Positions 51,039 to 58,965 are shown, counted from the stretch's first letter. The stretch is DNA of 64,000 nucleotides from Bacteriovoracaceae bacterium UBA6153 (GCA_002428265.1 DIUR01000023.1:310001-374000); one strand, 5' to 3'. The notes: generated by a model not told the origin, from the letters alone. Numbers and translations are program-made.

Positions 51039-52376
51039 TTATTTTAAGTCACCATCGATAACACTAAAGTCAGTTTCAGGCTCTTCATCAAACAGATTGA
51101 AGTTCTTAACGTTCTCTTTGTTGTCATAAGCGTGGAAGCCTTCAATCTGGTAACCAAAAACTTTTGGTCCACCTAGTTCATCCATAATGTTTTTTACCAT
51201 TTCATTTTGAACTTTCTTCGCACTTACAGCATCAGTTGTCTGGTTAAAGATTCCGAAAAAGCTGAACCCTGCTGCCGTACTCATTGCACCAGCAAGAGTT
51301 GATGTATGCATCAGTGTTCCCGTCTTAGCGACGAAAGTGTTCTTTAAATCACTTGAGTTAAGTCTGTTGGCAAATGTTCCTCTATCGTTACCAGGCACTG
51401 CTACAACATCTTCAATCTCTTTACCTTGAGTTTCAGTCACTCTTTTTAATTCAGCAATAAGCTCTGCCATAACTGCACAAGTGGCGTAGTTATCGTATCT
51501 CTTTCCTGATATTGAAGTTGGAAGACCGTTACCATTCCAAAGTTTGATTTTATCAGCTGTTAAGCTGAATTTATCTGCAACGTATTTTTCGAAAGCACTT
51601 ACACCACCAAGATCTAAAAAGATTGTGTGTGATGAGTAGTTGTTCGACTTAACGTTAGTCTCTTTTAAGTATTTGTACATTTCAGGAGATGCTAGAGTTA
51701 AAACTTTAACGTCAGCTGGAACTGCATTTACATCGGCTACAAGTGGGTTTTTATCAGCGAACTCTACAACGTCAGCGCTGAACTCAACTGATTTTAAGAA
51801 ACGATCTTTTTTCGCTAGACTTGCAAGACGGTCATATTCCGCTTTGAAAACTTTTGACCAAGTCGCTGTGTTGAAATACTGCTTAAGGTTTCTTCCATTG
51901 CTGTCTCTTGTAATAAGAGGGTATGGATCAGAGTGGGCCTGTGCTCCTGGAAAAATCTGGATAAGTTTATCGTAAGTGATTTTATCAAAGTGAGTGTATC
52001 CAAGAGTGTTTAGCTGAGAAACTAAGAAGAGCATTTTTTCATTGCTCATGAATGGATCAAATGATCCCTGGATATGAAGGTGATTGTCTTTAATATAAAG
52101 TTTTGTTTCGTATCTATAGTTAACACCCTTTTTCTCAACGGCCCAAAGAGTTGTTAAAAGTTTTGTCACTGATGCCAGTCTTACCTGAGTGTCTACATTC
52201 GTTCCCTGAAGTTTTCCTTTTTCATCAGTGTAACAATAAGACTGCTCGCTTTTTGGATTCACTTTATAAGTTGTTAAAAGTTTATCAAACGCCAGATCGG
52301 TTTTTTCAGATGCAAAAGCTGATGTCGTCATTACTGAAAGCATCGCTACGGACGTGAGTTTTTTTGTTAAAGTCAT
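51039..52376 (-). CDS. dacB: D-alanyl-D-alanine carboxypeptidase/endopeptidase PBP4 (peptidase S13)
   Basis: Periplasmic penicillin-binding protein of 445 aa that trims peptidoglycan peptides. A signal peptide spans 1-23. The three motifs are SVTK (Ser69-Lys72), SNN (Ser244-Asn246) and KTG (351-353). The stretch between the first two motifs is about 170 residues against about 240 in E. coli PBP4, so part of the domain II/III insertion is missing. Bdellovibrio uses similarly shortened PBP4 enzymes to round prey cells, and a like role here is an inference. No ankyrin-type self-protection gene is beside it. Confidence 0.9.
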   Translation of the reverse strand: MTLTKKLTSVAMLSVMTTSAFASEKTDLAFDKLLTTYKVNPKSEQSYCYTDEKGKLQGTNVDTQVRLASVTKLLTTLWAVEKKGVNYRYETKLYIKDNHLHIQGSFDPFMSNEKMLFLVSQLNTLGYTHFDKITYDKLIQIFPGAQAHSDPYPLITRDSNGRNLKQYFNTATWSKVFKAEYDRLASLAKKDRFLKSVEFSADVVEFADKNPLVADVNAVPADVKVLTLASPEMYKYLKETNVKSNNYSSHTIFLDLGGVSAFEKYVADKFSLTADKIKLWNGNGLPTSISGKRYDNYATCAVMAELIAELKRVTETQGKEIEDVVAVPGNDRGTFANRLNSSDLKNTFVAKTGTLMHTSTLAGAMSTAAGFSFFGIFNQTTDAVSAKKVQNEMVKNIMDELGGPKVFGYQIEGFHAYDNKENVKNFNLFDEEPETDFSVIDGDLK

Positions 52377-52623
52377 AAGGCCCTCTAAGGTGAGTGTGAA
52401 TTCCCCAAATGGATTTCAAAAGTTAAGAGGGGTATAGCCCAGCGGGCCATCTGGATCAATGAGCTTGTAAAATCTATAGATTGCTTCTTTGTGGTGCCAA
52501 AATGTCCCCAAAAGGACCAAAATCATGTTTAATTTATTTAATTACTTACAAAGTTTCAGGGGTATTTCACAAACTGTAGGGCCCGAGCTATCTTAGAATT
52601 ACAATTTCATTACAGGAGACTTT

Positions 52624-53214
52624 ATGAAAACATTATTACCCTTAATTGCGGCAGCACTTTTACTTGCTGGTTGTGAGAAAATCGAAGGCCAGCTAAACAT
52701 TACTACAGACACTAAACTGAAAAGTTCAAAAGGTGTTGTAAGAACTCTTAAAGTTGGAACTTATACAGCAGACATCAAAGCTAACACTAAGAAGAAAATT
52801 ACTCTTAGACTTAACAACGACGGCGACGCTAAATATGAGTTCAACGTACCAGATGGATCAATTCCGTCTAACGGATCGTTCTCATATAAGTCATCTACTG
52901 TTGGTCAACCTGTTGACCTAACTGGAAATGTGACAACTGAAATCGTAAACGGTGAGAGAAGAACTGGATACGAATCATGTCAGTACCAAGAGCCAGTTCA
53001 AGTTTGTTACCCTGCTCCTCAAGGTGGCGTTCAGTGCTCAATTCAGTACCAAACGAGATTTGGACAAAGATGGATTGAATACTATAACCGCACAACTGAT
53101 AAGGATGTAACACTTTCAATTTCTCCAGCTAACACTGGTGTTGAATCTGCTCAATTTATCGGAAACGCTAAATGGGTTGAAAGAATTGTTTTAAGCCAAT
53201 CAGCTTGTAGATAA
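52624..53214 (+). CDS. Putative lipoprotein, unknown function
   Basis: A 196 aa protein with lipobox LLAG-Cys17 after a hydrophobic signal, so it is lipidated and kept in the envelope. The mature part is beta-rich, with four further cysteines (SCQYQEPVQVC, QC and SAC). Basic and Tyr-rich stretches occur (TGYESCQYQEPVQVCYPAPQ). No family was recognised. An AGGAGA ribosome site lies before the ATG and a bidirectional terminator follows the stop. It is divergent from dacB across a 247-base region with no other gene seen. Confidence 0.75.
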   Translation: MKTLLPLIAAALLLAGCEKIEGQLNITTDTKLKSSKGVVRTLKVGTYTADIKANTKKKITLRLNNDGDAKYEFNVPDGSIPSNGSFSYKSSTVGQPVDLTGNVTTEIVNGERRTGYESCQYQEPVQVCYPAPQGGVQCSIQYQTRFGQRWIEYYNRTTDKDVTLSISPANTGVESAQFIGNAKWVERIVLSQSACR

Positions 53215-53221
53215 TGATAAA

Positions 53222-53248
53222 AAATAGGCCGCTTAAAGCGGCCTTTTT
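53222..53248. terminator. Bidirectional intrinsic terminator
   Basis: Eight-base-pair stem AGGCCGCT / AGCGGCCT with a 3-base loop, with T-rich (plus) and A-rich (minus) flanks. It serves the lipoprotein gene and the convergent 113 aa protein gene. Confidence 0.92.
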
Positions 53249-53589
53249 TATTTCCAGGCAGGACCCGGGTCTATTGCATATTTTTTTCTGATGGCCACGA
53301 TATCATCCAGAATATTTTCCTGATCTAAGTAGTGTCCTAATTCATCTAATAATTCATCAGAATCGGTCGTAAGAAGAATCCCGCTCAAGTAGTGAGTGTA
53401 TTCAATTTCATTTTCCAAAGAAGTAATGATGATGTTGTAAGGCCCTAAGGCACCTTTTTTAATTTCAATCATCGTCTGATTGGGAAGTCGATTAAATTTA
53501 TCACCCATAAGAAGAGAGACGTCGTCATAGACCTCTTTTTCAACAGAGATCTTAAACTGGATGTTTTTATATTCGGTTTCAAAATTCAT
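53248..53589 (-). CDS. Conserved-looking hypothetical protein
   Basis: A 113 aa soluble, acidic protein without signal or membrane segments. It is predicted alpha/beta (FETEYKNIQFKISVEKEVYDDV, then YNIIITSLENEIEYTHYLSG and a C-terminal helical part ILDDIVAIRKKYAIDPG). No cysteine is present and no family was recognised. It is divergent from the zinc-finger/histone-fold gene, with about 50 bases between their starts, so a shared regulatory region is possible. Confidence 0.65.
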   Translation of the reverse strand: MNFETEYKNIQFKISVEKEVYDDVSLLMGDKFNRLPNQTMIEIKKGALGPYNIIITSLENEIEYTHYLSGILLTTDSDELLDELGHYLDQENILDDIVAIRKKYAIDPGPAWK

Positions 53590-53641
53590 GATAAAATAAT
53601 GATATCACAAAAAAGTTTTGAGGATAAGGAGTCTTTTTAAG

Positions 53642-54106
53642 ATGGATCAACCTTCATACTGGCGAAAATGCGGTAGTTGTAAAAAAGAGATAGGCTTTAA
53701 TACTATCTATCAGGCATGTAACGTGAGTACTTGCCGAAAGCTGGTCTTTTGTTCTGTGGATTGCTGGAACTTACACAATCCTGTGATGAACCATAAAAGC
53801 TCATGGGCCGAAGAAAATCGCTCTCCCAAAAAAGAAAATTATGCTCCAGAAAGTGATAGTGCGGCCCCTCGAAGAATTATTGTGAACTCTAGAACACCTG
53901 AGTCTTCAGAAGACGACGTGAATGCTGAAGATATACTAATCGTTGCTTCAAAACTAAAACAATACGTAAAAGATAAACACGATCTAAGCACATCTGCTAA
54001 TGTTATGGAGATGCTCTCTCACATTGTGAGACGTCACACCGATAGGGCAGCGGCAAAAGCAAAATCGGAAGGGCGAAAAACTCTTATGGATCGCGATTTC
54101 GAATAG
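53642..54106 (+). CDS. Zinc-finger/histone-fold fusion protein
   Basis: A 154 aa protein. Residues 10-51 form a candidate cross-brace zinc finger with Cys10, Cys13, Cys26, Cys31, Cys37, Cys41, His45 and His51 (MYND/ZZ-like spacing). A charged, Ser/Pro-rich linker (52-94) follows. Residues 95-154 look like a histone fold: an alpha1-like VASKLKQYVKDKHD, then STSANVMEMLSHIVRRHTDR as alpha2, and the loop EGRKTLMDRDFE. Arg145, Thr147 and Asp152 keep the spacing of the R-T pair and R-D clamp of archaeal histones. Helix alpha3 is nearly absent. The start at 53642 follows AAGGAG, and an in-frame TTG at 53618 is weaker. A DNA-binding role is inferred. A NadD-like gene starts 8 bases later. Confidence 0.78.
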   Translation: MDQPSYWRKCGSCKKEIGFNTIYQACNVSTCRKLVFCSVDCWNLHNPVMNHKSSWAEENRSPKKENYAPESDSAAPRRIIVNSRTPESSEDDVNAEDILIVASKLKQYVKDKHDLSTSANVMEMLSHIVRRHTDRAAAKAKSEGRKTLMDRDFE

Positions 54107-54114
54107 GGGATGTC

Positions 54115-54852
54115 ATGCAGCTTCTGTATCCGTTAGAGTTCAGAAATTCATTGGAAGTCAGGCTCGACAGTAGCAGGCTCGGCGGAGATCATCATGATGA
54201 GTGGTGTGATATTTATAAACTCGCAGACCTCTCACAACTTGATCAATTTAATCTTCTCATTTCATTGGGAGATTTTTTTAAATTTATGCCGGTTCATTCT
54301 TCAAAGCCTAAGGGCCATATCAAACCAGATATTCTAAAACATGATATTACTGACTCTGTGACTTTTTTTGGCGGATCTTTTTTTCCTTTTCACCCAGGAC
54401 ACATGGCCTGTCTGGAGTTATGTCCTGAAAAAAATATTGTGATTGTTCCTGACTGTAACCCTCATAAAGAACAGTCTGATAAAATGAATCCTTATGACGA
54501 TTTTATGCACCTGTGTTTGACTCTGAAAGAGACACCATACAGTGTTTACCCAGGATTTTTCGGCCGTAATAGACCAAATCCAACAGCTCAATGGCTTCCG
54601 AAAGTGAATATCAGAGAGAAGAATTTCCTTATGGGGGACGACTCTTTTATGAATCTATTAAAGTGGAATGAGCCAGAGGTCTTGCTTAAGTCACTCACAA
54701 AACTTTATGTCGTTCCCAGAGATTTTGATGTGAGTGATTACGAGGAGCAAATTGAAAAAGTGAAAGCATTGAATCCTACACTAGAGATCATTATCCTTCC
54801 GGATCATCCGTATAAGAATTTATCTTCAACTAAGCTTCGTCAGAAATCTTAA
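54115..54852 (+). CDS. NadD-like nucleotidyltransferase with N-terminal extension
   Basis: A 245 aa cytoplasmic protein. Residues 86-102 carry the nucleotidyltransferase signature GGSFFPFHPGHMACLE. LMGDDSFMNLLKWNEPEVLL corresponds to the NadD substrate segment, and LSSTKLRQ to ISSTxIR. The first 85 residues are an extra region not found in standard NadD (about 210 aa). It probably adenylylates nicotinate mononucleotide or a related substrate. It is in one unit with the zinc-finger/histone gene (8-base gap) and ends at a strong bidirectional terminator. Confidence 0.82.
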   Translation: MQLLYPLEFRNSLEVRLDSSRLGGDHHDEWCDIYKLADLSQLDQFNLLISLGDFFKFMPVHSSKPKGHIKPDILKHDITDSVTFFGGSFFPFHPGHMACLELCPEKNIVIVPDCNPHKEQSDKMNPYDDFMHLCLTLKETPYSVYPGFFGRNRPNPTAQWLPKVNIREKNFLMGDDSFMNLLKWNEPEVLLKSLTKLYVVPRDFDVSDYEEQIEKVKALNPTLEIIILPDHPYKNLSSTKLRQKS

Positions 54853-54872
54853 TATTTAAAAAAAAGACAAAA

Positions 54873-54900
54873 AAAAAGGCCTTCCGAAGAAGGCCTTTTT
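54873..54900. terminator. Bidirectional intrinsic terminator
   Basis: Stem of seven GC-rich pairs (GGCCTTC / GAAGGCC) plus five A-T pairs around a CGAA loop, with poly-A and poly-T flanks. It serves the NadD-like gene and rpsD. Confidence 0.94.
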
Positions 54901-54914
54901 GTGTTTCGTGAAAA

Positions 54915-55538
54915 TTATGGTTTAACTTTCCAGTAAAATTCCGTTACCAACTGACCAGCGTATTCGAATGGAATATCGCTTGGAAGAGGGTAATCAACAA
55001 CTTTAGCAGTTTTAGCGTCTACAGTGTAGCAAGCTGGAACTGATGGAAGTCTTGGAGTTGCTTGAGCTTGTTGGAAGTTAAGAGAAGCATAACCTCTATC
55101 TGTAAGAGTGATTACATCACCTTTTTCGATAGTGTATCCAGCTACGTTGATCTTTTTTCCGTTAACAAGAACATGTCCGTGAGAAACCATTTGGTTTGCT
55201 GCAAGCATTGACGGTGCCCAGTTAAGTCTGAAGATTACGTTAGCAAGTCTTCTTTCAAGTGTGATTAGAAGTGAATCCATCCAAGCTTGAGTTTTATCTT
55301 TTTTAGCTTTCTTAACGTAGTTAACAAGCTGTCCTTCTCTGATACCGTAGTGGTATCTAAGTTTTTGTTTTTCTTTTTGACGAACAGCAAAGTCAGAGAT
55401 TTTCTTTCTCTTGTTACCGTGTTGTCCTGGACCATATGGTCTTCTTTCTAGTGCGCCTGCTTTTCCTAGACCTGGAAGTTCAATTCCTAATGATCTTTGG
55501 ATTTTAAAACGGCTTCTACCTGTAGTACTTCTTGCCAT
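54915..55538 (-). CDS. rpsD: 30S ribosomal protein S4
   Basis: Primary 16S rRNA-binding protein of the small subunit, 207 aa, normal length. Family stretches are the basic start ARSTTGRSRFKIQRSLG, KQKLRYHYGIREGQLVNYV and the S4 RNA-binding domain LERRLANVIFRLNWAPSMLAANQMVSHGHVLVNGKKI. There is no N-terminal CxxC zinc motif. In most bacteria rpsD sits in the rpsM-rpsK-rpsD-rpoA operon, whereas here it stands alone with its own promoter and an mRNA leader of about 70 bases. AGGGG precedes the ATG. Confidence 0.97.
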   Translation of the reverse strand: MARSTTGRSRFKIQRSLGIELPGLGKAGALERRPYGPGQHGNKRKKISDFAVRQKEKQKLRYHYGIREGQLVNYVKKAKKDKTQAWMDSLLITLERRLANVIFRLNWAPSMLAANQMVSHGHVLVNGKKINVAGYTIEKGDVITLTDRGYASLNFQQAQATPRLPSVPACYTVDAKTAKVVDYPLPSDIPFEYAGQLVTEFYWKVKP

Positions 55539-55573
55539 GGAACTGCCCCTAAATGATTAACTTTTAACAACTT

Positions 55574-55589
55574 CAACTATTCGTAGTTG
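55574..55589 (-). promoter_or_regulatory. Hairpin in the rpsD leader
   Basis: Six-base-pair stem CAACTA / TAGTTG with a CGAA loop on the RNA strand, about midway in the leader. A second overlapping pairing (ACAACT / AGTTGT) is possible. It could take part in autogenous control by S4, which is unproven. Confidence 0.45.
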
Positions 55590-55616
55590 TGACTTTAATA
55601 AAAATACGTGACGTTA

Positions 55617-55645
55617 GTAATACCGACAACAAATAAGAGTGTCAA
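55617..55645 (-). promoter_or_regulatory. rpsD promoter
   Basis: Minus-strand -35 TTGACA (55645-55640) and -10 TATTAC (55622-55617) with a 17-base spacer, giving a start near 55610. It lies just after the aminotransferase stop. Confidence 0.8.
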
Positions 55646-55661
55646 CAGGAGATCAGCACGA

Positions 55662-56519
55662 TTACCGCACAAAATCTAAATAGCGTTTGAGGAGATCGAG
55701 GGTATGAGGCCCTGGTTTCCCGGTTTTTATGTGCTTTCCTTCAATCCTTGTGACCGGAACGATATTTCGCGTCGTGCTAGTGATGAAGCATTCATCGGCC
55801 ATCAAAAAATCGTTTTTTGTAAGACTTGTCTCGATTAAAGGCATACCCAGAAGCTTCTTTGATGCCATCTCTAATAGCGTTTTTCGGGTCAGGCCCTCGA
55901 GAACCCCATCAGTTAGTGGTGGAGTAAAAATTGTTTGATTTTTTATGATCCAGGCGTTGCTGGTTGTGCCTTCGGTGACGAAGCCTTCAGTATTTATCAT
56001 GAATGCGTCGAAGGCCGCTTTTTCGTGGGCATCTTTATGAGCGAGAATGTTTTCCTGATAGTTTCCGGTTTTTGGAAGTGAGCCGTGGGCCTCGATTTTT
56101 TTCTGGAAAAAAACCATGCTCACACCCTCAGTCAACCACTCTTTAGGATTAGGTTTTATTTCTTTGGCATAAATCACCAGGTTGTTTGGTCCTGATAAGG
56201 CCGGATCTAATCCGAGGTCAGAGTTTTCGCCTCTCGTGAGGACGATTCTTATTGAGAGATCACTTGAAGAAGAGGCTTCAATAAGTCTATGAACTTCATG
56301 CTCGATTTGCTCTTTGGAATAAGTAGGGATGAGTGAAATTTTTTCGGCAGACATAAAAAGTCTATCTATGTGTTGATGAAGTCTGAATGGTTTTTTTAAA
56401 AATGTACGCGTTCCCTCATAGACAGAATCGCCGTAGAGAAAGCCTCGGTCAAAGACTGAAATTCGCGCTTCAGCACCTTTTACAATTTTCCCGTTAATGT
56501 TGACCAGATAATCATTCAT
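55662..56519 (-). CDS. Aminotransferase class IV (branched-chain/D-amino-acid type)
   Basis: PLP aminotransferase of fold type IV. I start it at 56519 (MNDYLVNINGK), which matches the usual N-terminus, so it is 285 aa. The 12 residues upstream in the longer frame are not typical. Signatures are ISVFDRGFLYGDSVYEGTRTF, GNYQENILAHKDAHEKAAFDAFMIN and FVTEGTTSNAWIIKN, with the PLP Lys within the NILAHKDA segment. Members transaminate branched-chain or D-amino acids or act as aminodeoxychorismate lyases, and the exact substrate is not set by these motifs. Confidence 0.88.
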   Translation of the reverse strand: MNDYLVNINGKIVKGAEARISVFDRGFLYGDSVYEGTRTFLKKPFRLHQHIDRLFMSAEKISLIPTYSKEQIEHEVHRLIEASSSSDLSIRIVLTRGENSDLGLDPALSGPNNLVIYAKEIKPNPKEWLTEGVSMVFFQKKIEAHGSLPKTGNYQENILAHKDAHEKAAFDAFMINTEGFVTEGTTSNAWIIKNQTIFTPPLTDGVLEGLTRKTLLEMASKKLLGMPLIETSLTKNDFLMADECFITSTTRNIVPVTRIEGKHIKTGKPGPHTLDLLKRYLDFVR

Positions 56520-56602
56520 AATGAGAAACCTATAGAATTTATCGGAAGAAATCAATCCTTAATAGATTGACGATAGGCAAGGATTAAAGAGATAATTTTA
56601 GG

Positions 56603-57880
56603 ATGAAAAATCTAGTTTTTTTATCTGCTATTCTCCTATGGTCATCTGCTGTTTTTGCTGCGGATACAATTAAGCTTAAACCCGATACAGATCTAGTTGT
56701 CTACGGGCGTACAGATACCAGCTATGTTTTAAGATCTGTTGAATCGACTAATCCTAGTGATATTGGAAACCCGGTTCGCGTCTATGTTCCGGTGGAGAGT
56801 TCTTATCCTGATCAAAGAGATTATTTTTTATTCACTTCCGGGTCTCCCTATAATTTTTTATTCAATATCAATACATCTTCAGATGTAGTTTTAATTCCAC
56901 TTTATCTAAATTCTGTTGGCGGACCAAAATACATAAAAATGGCCGTTAAAGATGGAACAGTGTGGAAAGTTTTTAATGATAGTCAGCTACCTTTTAACAA
57001 TGTTGTAAATTCTGAAATTCAATATAGTATTTCACCGGCCGATATGTGTCTGCAGATGACGGGAAATGAATGTGTAAATTTACTTCCTTCAATCAGCACA
57101 ACCGGAACAACACGTACTTTAATGACCTATGTTTTTTTCAGCAGAGAAAATGAAACATCACTGGGAATTGGTGCAACTATTGATCTCGCAACTTATCCTA
57201 ACGGTATGTACGTTGAGGTTAATTTAAGTAACCAGATCAATCCGAATATTTTAACGACAATCACTAATGTTCGACAGGGCGATAAACGTGCTTTTTTAGA
57301 GTACACTTCTAACCAGGCCTTCACAGGCGGTAAGTTTGTCAGAGTGATCGAAAGACCAGCATCCACCACTGCAGACACAATAGGATCTACATCAGGAACA
57401 TTAAACGGCAGAGAGCAGTCATATCTGCAAAACAGTGAGTTCGCAGTTACAGATCTGGTGAATGGGCAGGCCTATAATTTTTCAGTTTTATTTATTGATA
57501 ACTATAACTTCACTACAAAACTTTCTCCGACAGCATCTGCCACTCCTCAACTCATCGAAGAGCTCCTGAAAAAAGAAGCGTGTTTTTTACTGACAGCAGG
57601 TTTTGGTGAAGAGCATTTCATCATCGATTACTTCAGAAACTTTAGAGATACGATTCTGGCCAAGACTTATCTTGGTCGTGCCTTTATCAATGTCTATTAT
57701 GAACTTGCTCCGAAGTATGCCTTAATAATTTATCAGCACGAAGGTCTGCGTGCGATGATCAGAGGAACAGCTTATGTGGTTTATTTCATAATGACGAACT
57801 TCGTAATAATCCTGTTGACCGTAGCCCTTGGCGTCACTGGTATTTATTTATACAAAAACAAAGAAAAAATTAAGGTGTAA
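56603..57880 (+). CDS. Exported protein with FN3-like region and CFI-box-type C-terminal domain
   Basis: A 425 aa protein with a signal peptide (1-19). Beta-rich, poorly conserved sequence runs to about 210, and a fibronectin-type-III-like domain lies at about 215-315 (YLQNSEFAVTDLVNGQAYNFSVLFID). The C-terminal segment from Cys327 (EACFLLTAGFGEEHFIIDYFRNFRDTIL, then NVYYELAPKYA) matches the CFI-box C-terminal module known in myxobacterial and Bdellovibrio-type secreted proteins. A last membrane helix (about 391-415) and a KNKEK basic tail end the protein. It is likely an envelope-anchored surface protein. Confidence 0.78.
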   Translation: MKNLVFLSAILLWSSAVFAADTIKLKPDTDLVVYGRTDTSYVLRSVESTNPSDIGNPVRVYVPVESSYPDQRDYFLFTSGSPYNFLFNINTSSDVVLIPLYLNSVGGPKYIKMAVKDGTVWKVFNDSQLPFNNVVNSEIQYSISPADMCLQMTGNECVNLLPSISTTGTTRTLMTYVFFSRENETSLGIGATIDLATYPNGMYVEVNLSNQINPNILTTITNVRQGDKRAFLEYTSNQAFTGGKFVRVIERPASTTADTIGSTSGTLNGREQSYLQNSEFAVTDLVNGQAYNFSVLFIDNYNFTTKLSPTASATPQLIEELLKKEACFLLTAGFGEEHFIIDYFRNFRDTILAKTYLGRAFINVYYELAPKYALIIYQHEGLRAMIRGTAYVVYFIMTNFVIILLTVALGVTGIYLYKNKEKIKV

Positions 57881-57908
57881 CCCCAATCTTTCGACTATAA
57901 TAGTTTAC

Positions 57909-58277
57909 ATGATTGATCGTAATAACTTAATGGTGCTTATCGTTGACGATGAGCCAGATATTCTAGAGCTAATGGAAGAGGAGTTCCGCTATTGTGGCTA
58001 CAAGACTCTTACAGCTGTTTGCGGAAATGACGCCATTAAACTTCTTGATTCACAACACATCGACATTGTCGTCTCGGATTATAAAATGCCAAACGGAAAT
58101 GGAATGGCTGTGCTCTCTCATGTTAATAATATGAAAAAGAAGCCGATTTTCTTTTTTGTTTCAGGGCAAGCAGATGTGAGTACTGAGGATGCGATTCGTG
58201 CCGGAGCCAGAAAGTTTTTTTCAAAGCCATTTGATCTTGATGAACTCATTAAAGAAATTGAACTAGATATTGCATAA
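57909..58277 (+). CDS. Single-domain response regulator
   Basis: A 122 aa receiver domain without an output domain, from the ATG at 57909. The acidic pocket is Asp13/Asp14 in LIVDDEPD, the phospho-acceptor is Asp57 in VVSDYKMPNGNG, and the conserved Lys is in FFSKPFDLDEL. It probably acts as a CheY-like or phosphorelay intermediate and could receive phosphate from a hybrid kinase elsewhere. It begins 28 bases after the CFI-box gene stop. The longer frame to 57828 overlaps that gene and was not used. A strong terminator follows. Confidence 0.92.
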   Translation: MIDRNNLMVLIVDDEPDILELMEEEFRYCGYKTLTAVCGNDAIKLLDSQHIDIVVSDYKMPNGNGMAVLSHVNNMKKKPIFFFVSGQADVSTEDAIRAGARKFFSKPFDLDELIKEIELDIA

Positions 58278-58278
58278 A

Positions 58279-58309
58279 AAAAGGCCCGCTTGATAAGCGG
58301 GCCTTTTTT
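58279..58309. terminator. Bidirectional intrinsic terminator
   Basis: Eleven-base-pair stem AAGGCCCGCTT / AAGCGGGCCTT with a 3-base loop and A/T tracts on both sides. It serves the response regulator and the convergent glutaredoxin gene. Confidence 0.95.
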
Positions 58310-58313
58310 ATTA

Positions 58314-58676
58314 TTATACTTTTAAAACGTCTTCTAATTCGCCATTTTGCATAAGCTCCATAACGATATCATTTCCACCGACAAGTTGACCTTTAACGTA
58401 AAGTTGTGGGTAAGTTGGCCAGTTAGAGTATTGCTTTACACCATCTCTAATATCCATGTCTGAGAGGATATTGAAAGTTTTATAGCTTACGCCGTGGTGA
58501 TTTAAAATCTTGATAACGTTTGCTGAAAATCCGCACTGAGGCATGTCTGGAGTTCCTTTCATGAAAAGGAAAATCGGGCTTGCGTGAATGAGTTTTTCAA
58601 TACGTGTATTAAGATCAAGGTTTTTGTTTTCTTCTTCAATGGCCGTGCGTTGTACGACTTCAAATGGGTTATTCAT
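58314..58676 (-). CDS. grxD: Monothiol CGFS glutaredoxin (Grx4 family)
   Basis: Glutaredoxin of 120 aa with the monothiol active site CGFS (Cys48) in PDMPQCGFSAN. LYVKGQLVGGNDIVMEL and KQYSNWPTYPQLYVKG match the GSH-binding region. Such proteins carry a [2Fe-2S] cluster bridged with glutathione, often with BolA. It is the last gene of a unit with bolA (20-base gap) and an upstream membrane protein, a common and functionally meaningful pairing. Confidence 0.93.
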   Translation of the reverse strand: MNNPFEVVQRTAIEEENKNLDLNTRIEKLIHASPIFLFMKGTPDMPQCGFSANVIKILNHHGVSYKTFNILSDMDIRDGVKQYSNWPTYPQLYVKGQLVGGNDIVMELMQNGELEDVLKV

Positions 58677-58696
58677 AATATTTTCTCCTAAGGTTT

Positions 58697-58954
58697 TTAG
58701 CCTAATTTTATTCCGCGTTTCTCTGCAGTAGCAAAGTCCATAGTTTTTAATTGAACAGCGTGAATTTCAGCTTTCAGGCTCTCTTTTAAAAGATCCATAA
58801 CCATCTGGTGCTGTTGTCTCAACATTTTACCTGTAAATTCATTGCTCACAATCATAATATCCAGGTGATCCATAGTTCCCGTCATATCGTTTACTTCAAC
58901 ATGTGCGTCAGGAAGACCAGATTTAATTAAATTTTTTACGTTTTCGAATGCCAT
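58697..58954 (-). CDS. BolA family protein
   Basis: An 85 aa BolA/IbaG-like protein with the short alpha-beta-beta-alpha-beta fold. VEVNDMTGTMDHLDIMIVSNEFTGKMLRQQHQMVMDLL is the conserved block. It has one conserved His in RQQHQM that can ligate an iron-sulfur cluster with Grx4. The adjacent glutaredoxin gene completes the usual BolA-Grx4 module for iron-sulfur handling. It is preceded by the membrane protein gene with an 11-base gap. Confidence 0.92.
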   Translation of the reverse strand: MAFENVKNLIKSGLPDAHVEVNDMTGTMDHLDIMIVSNEFTGKMLRQQHQMVMDLLKESLKAEIHAVQLKTMDFATAEKRGIKLG

Positions 58955-58965
58955 TTTTACAATTC

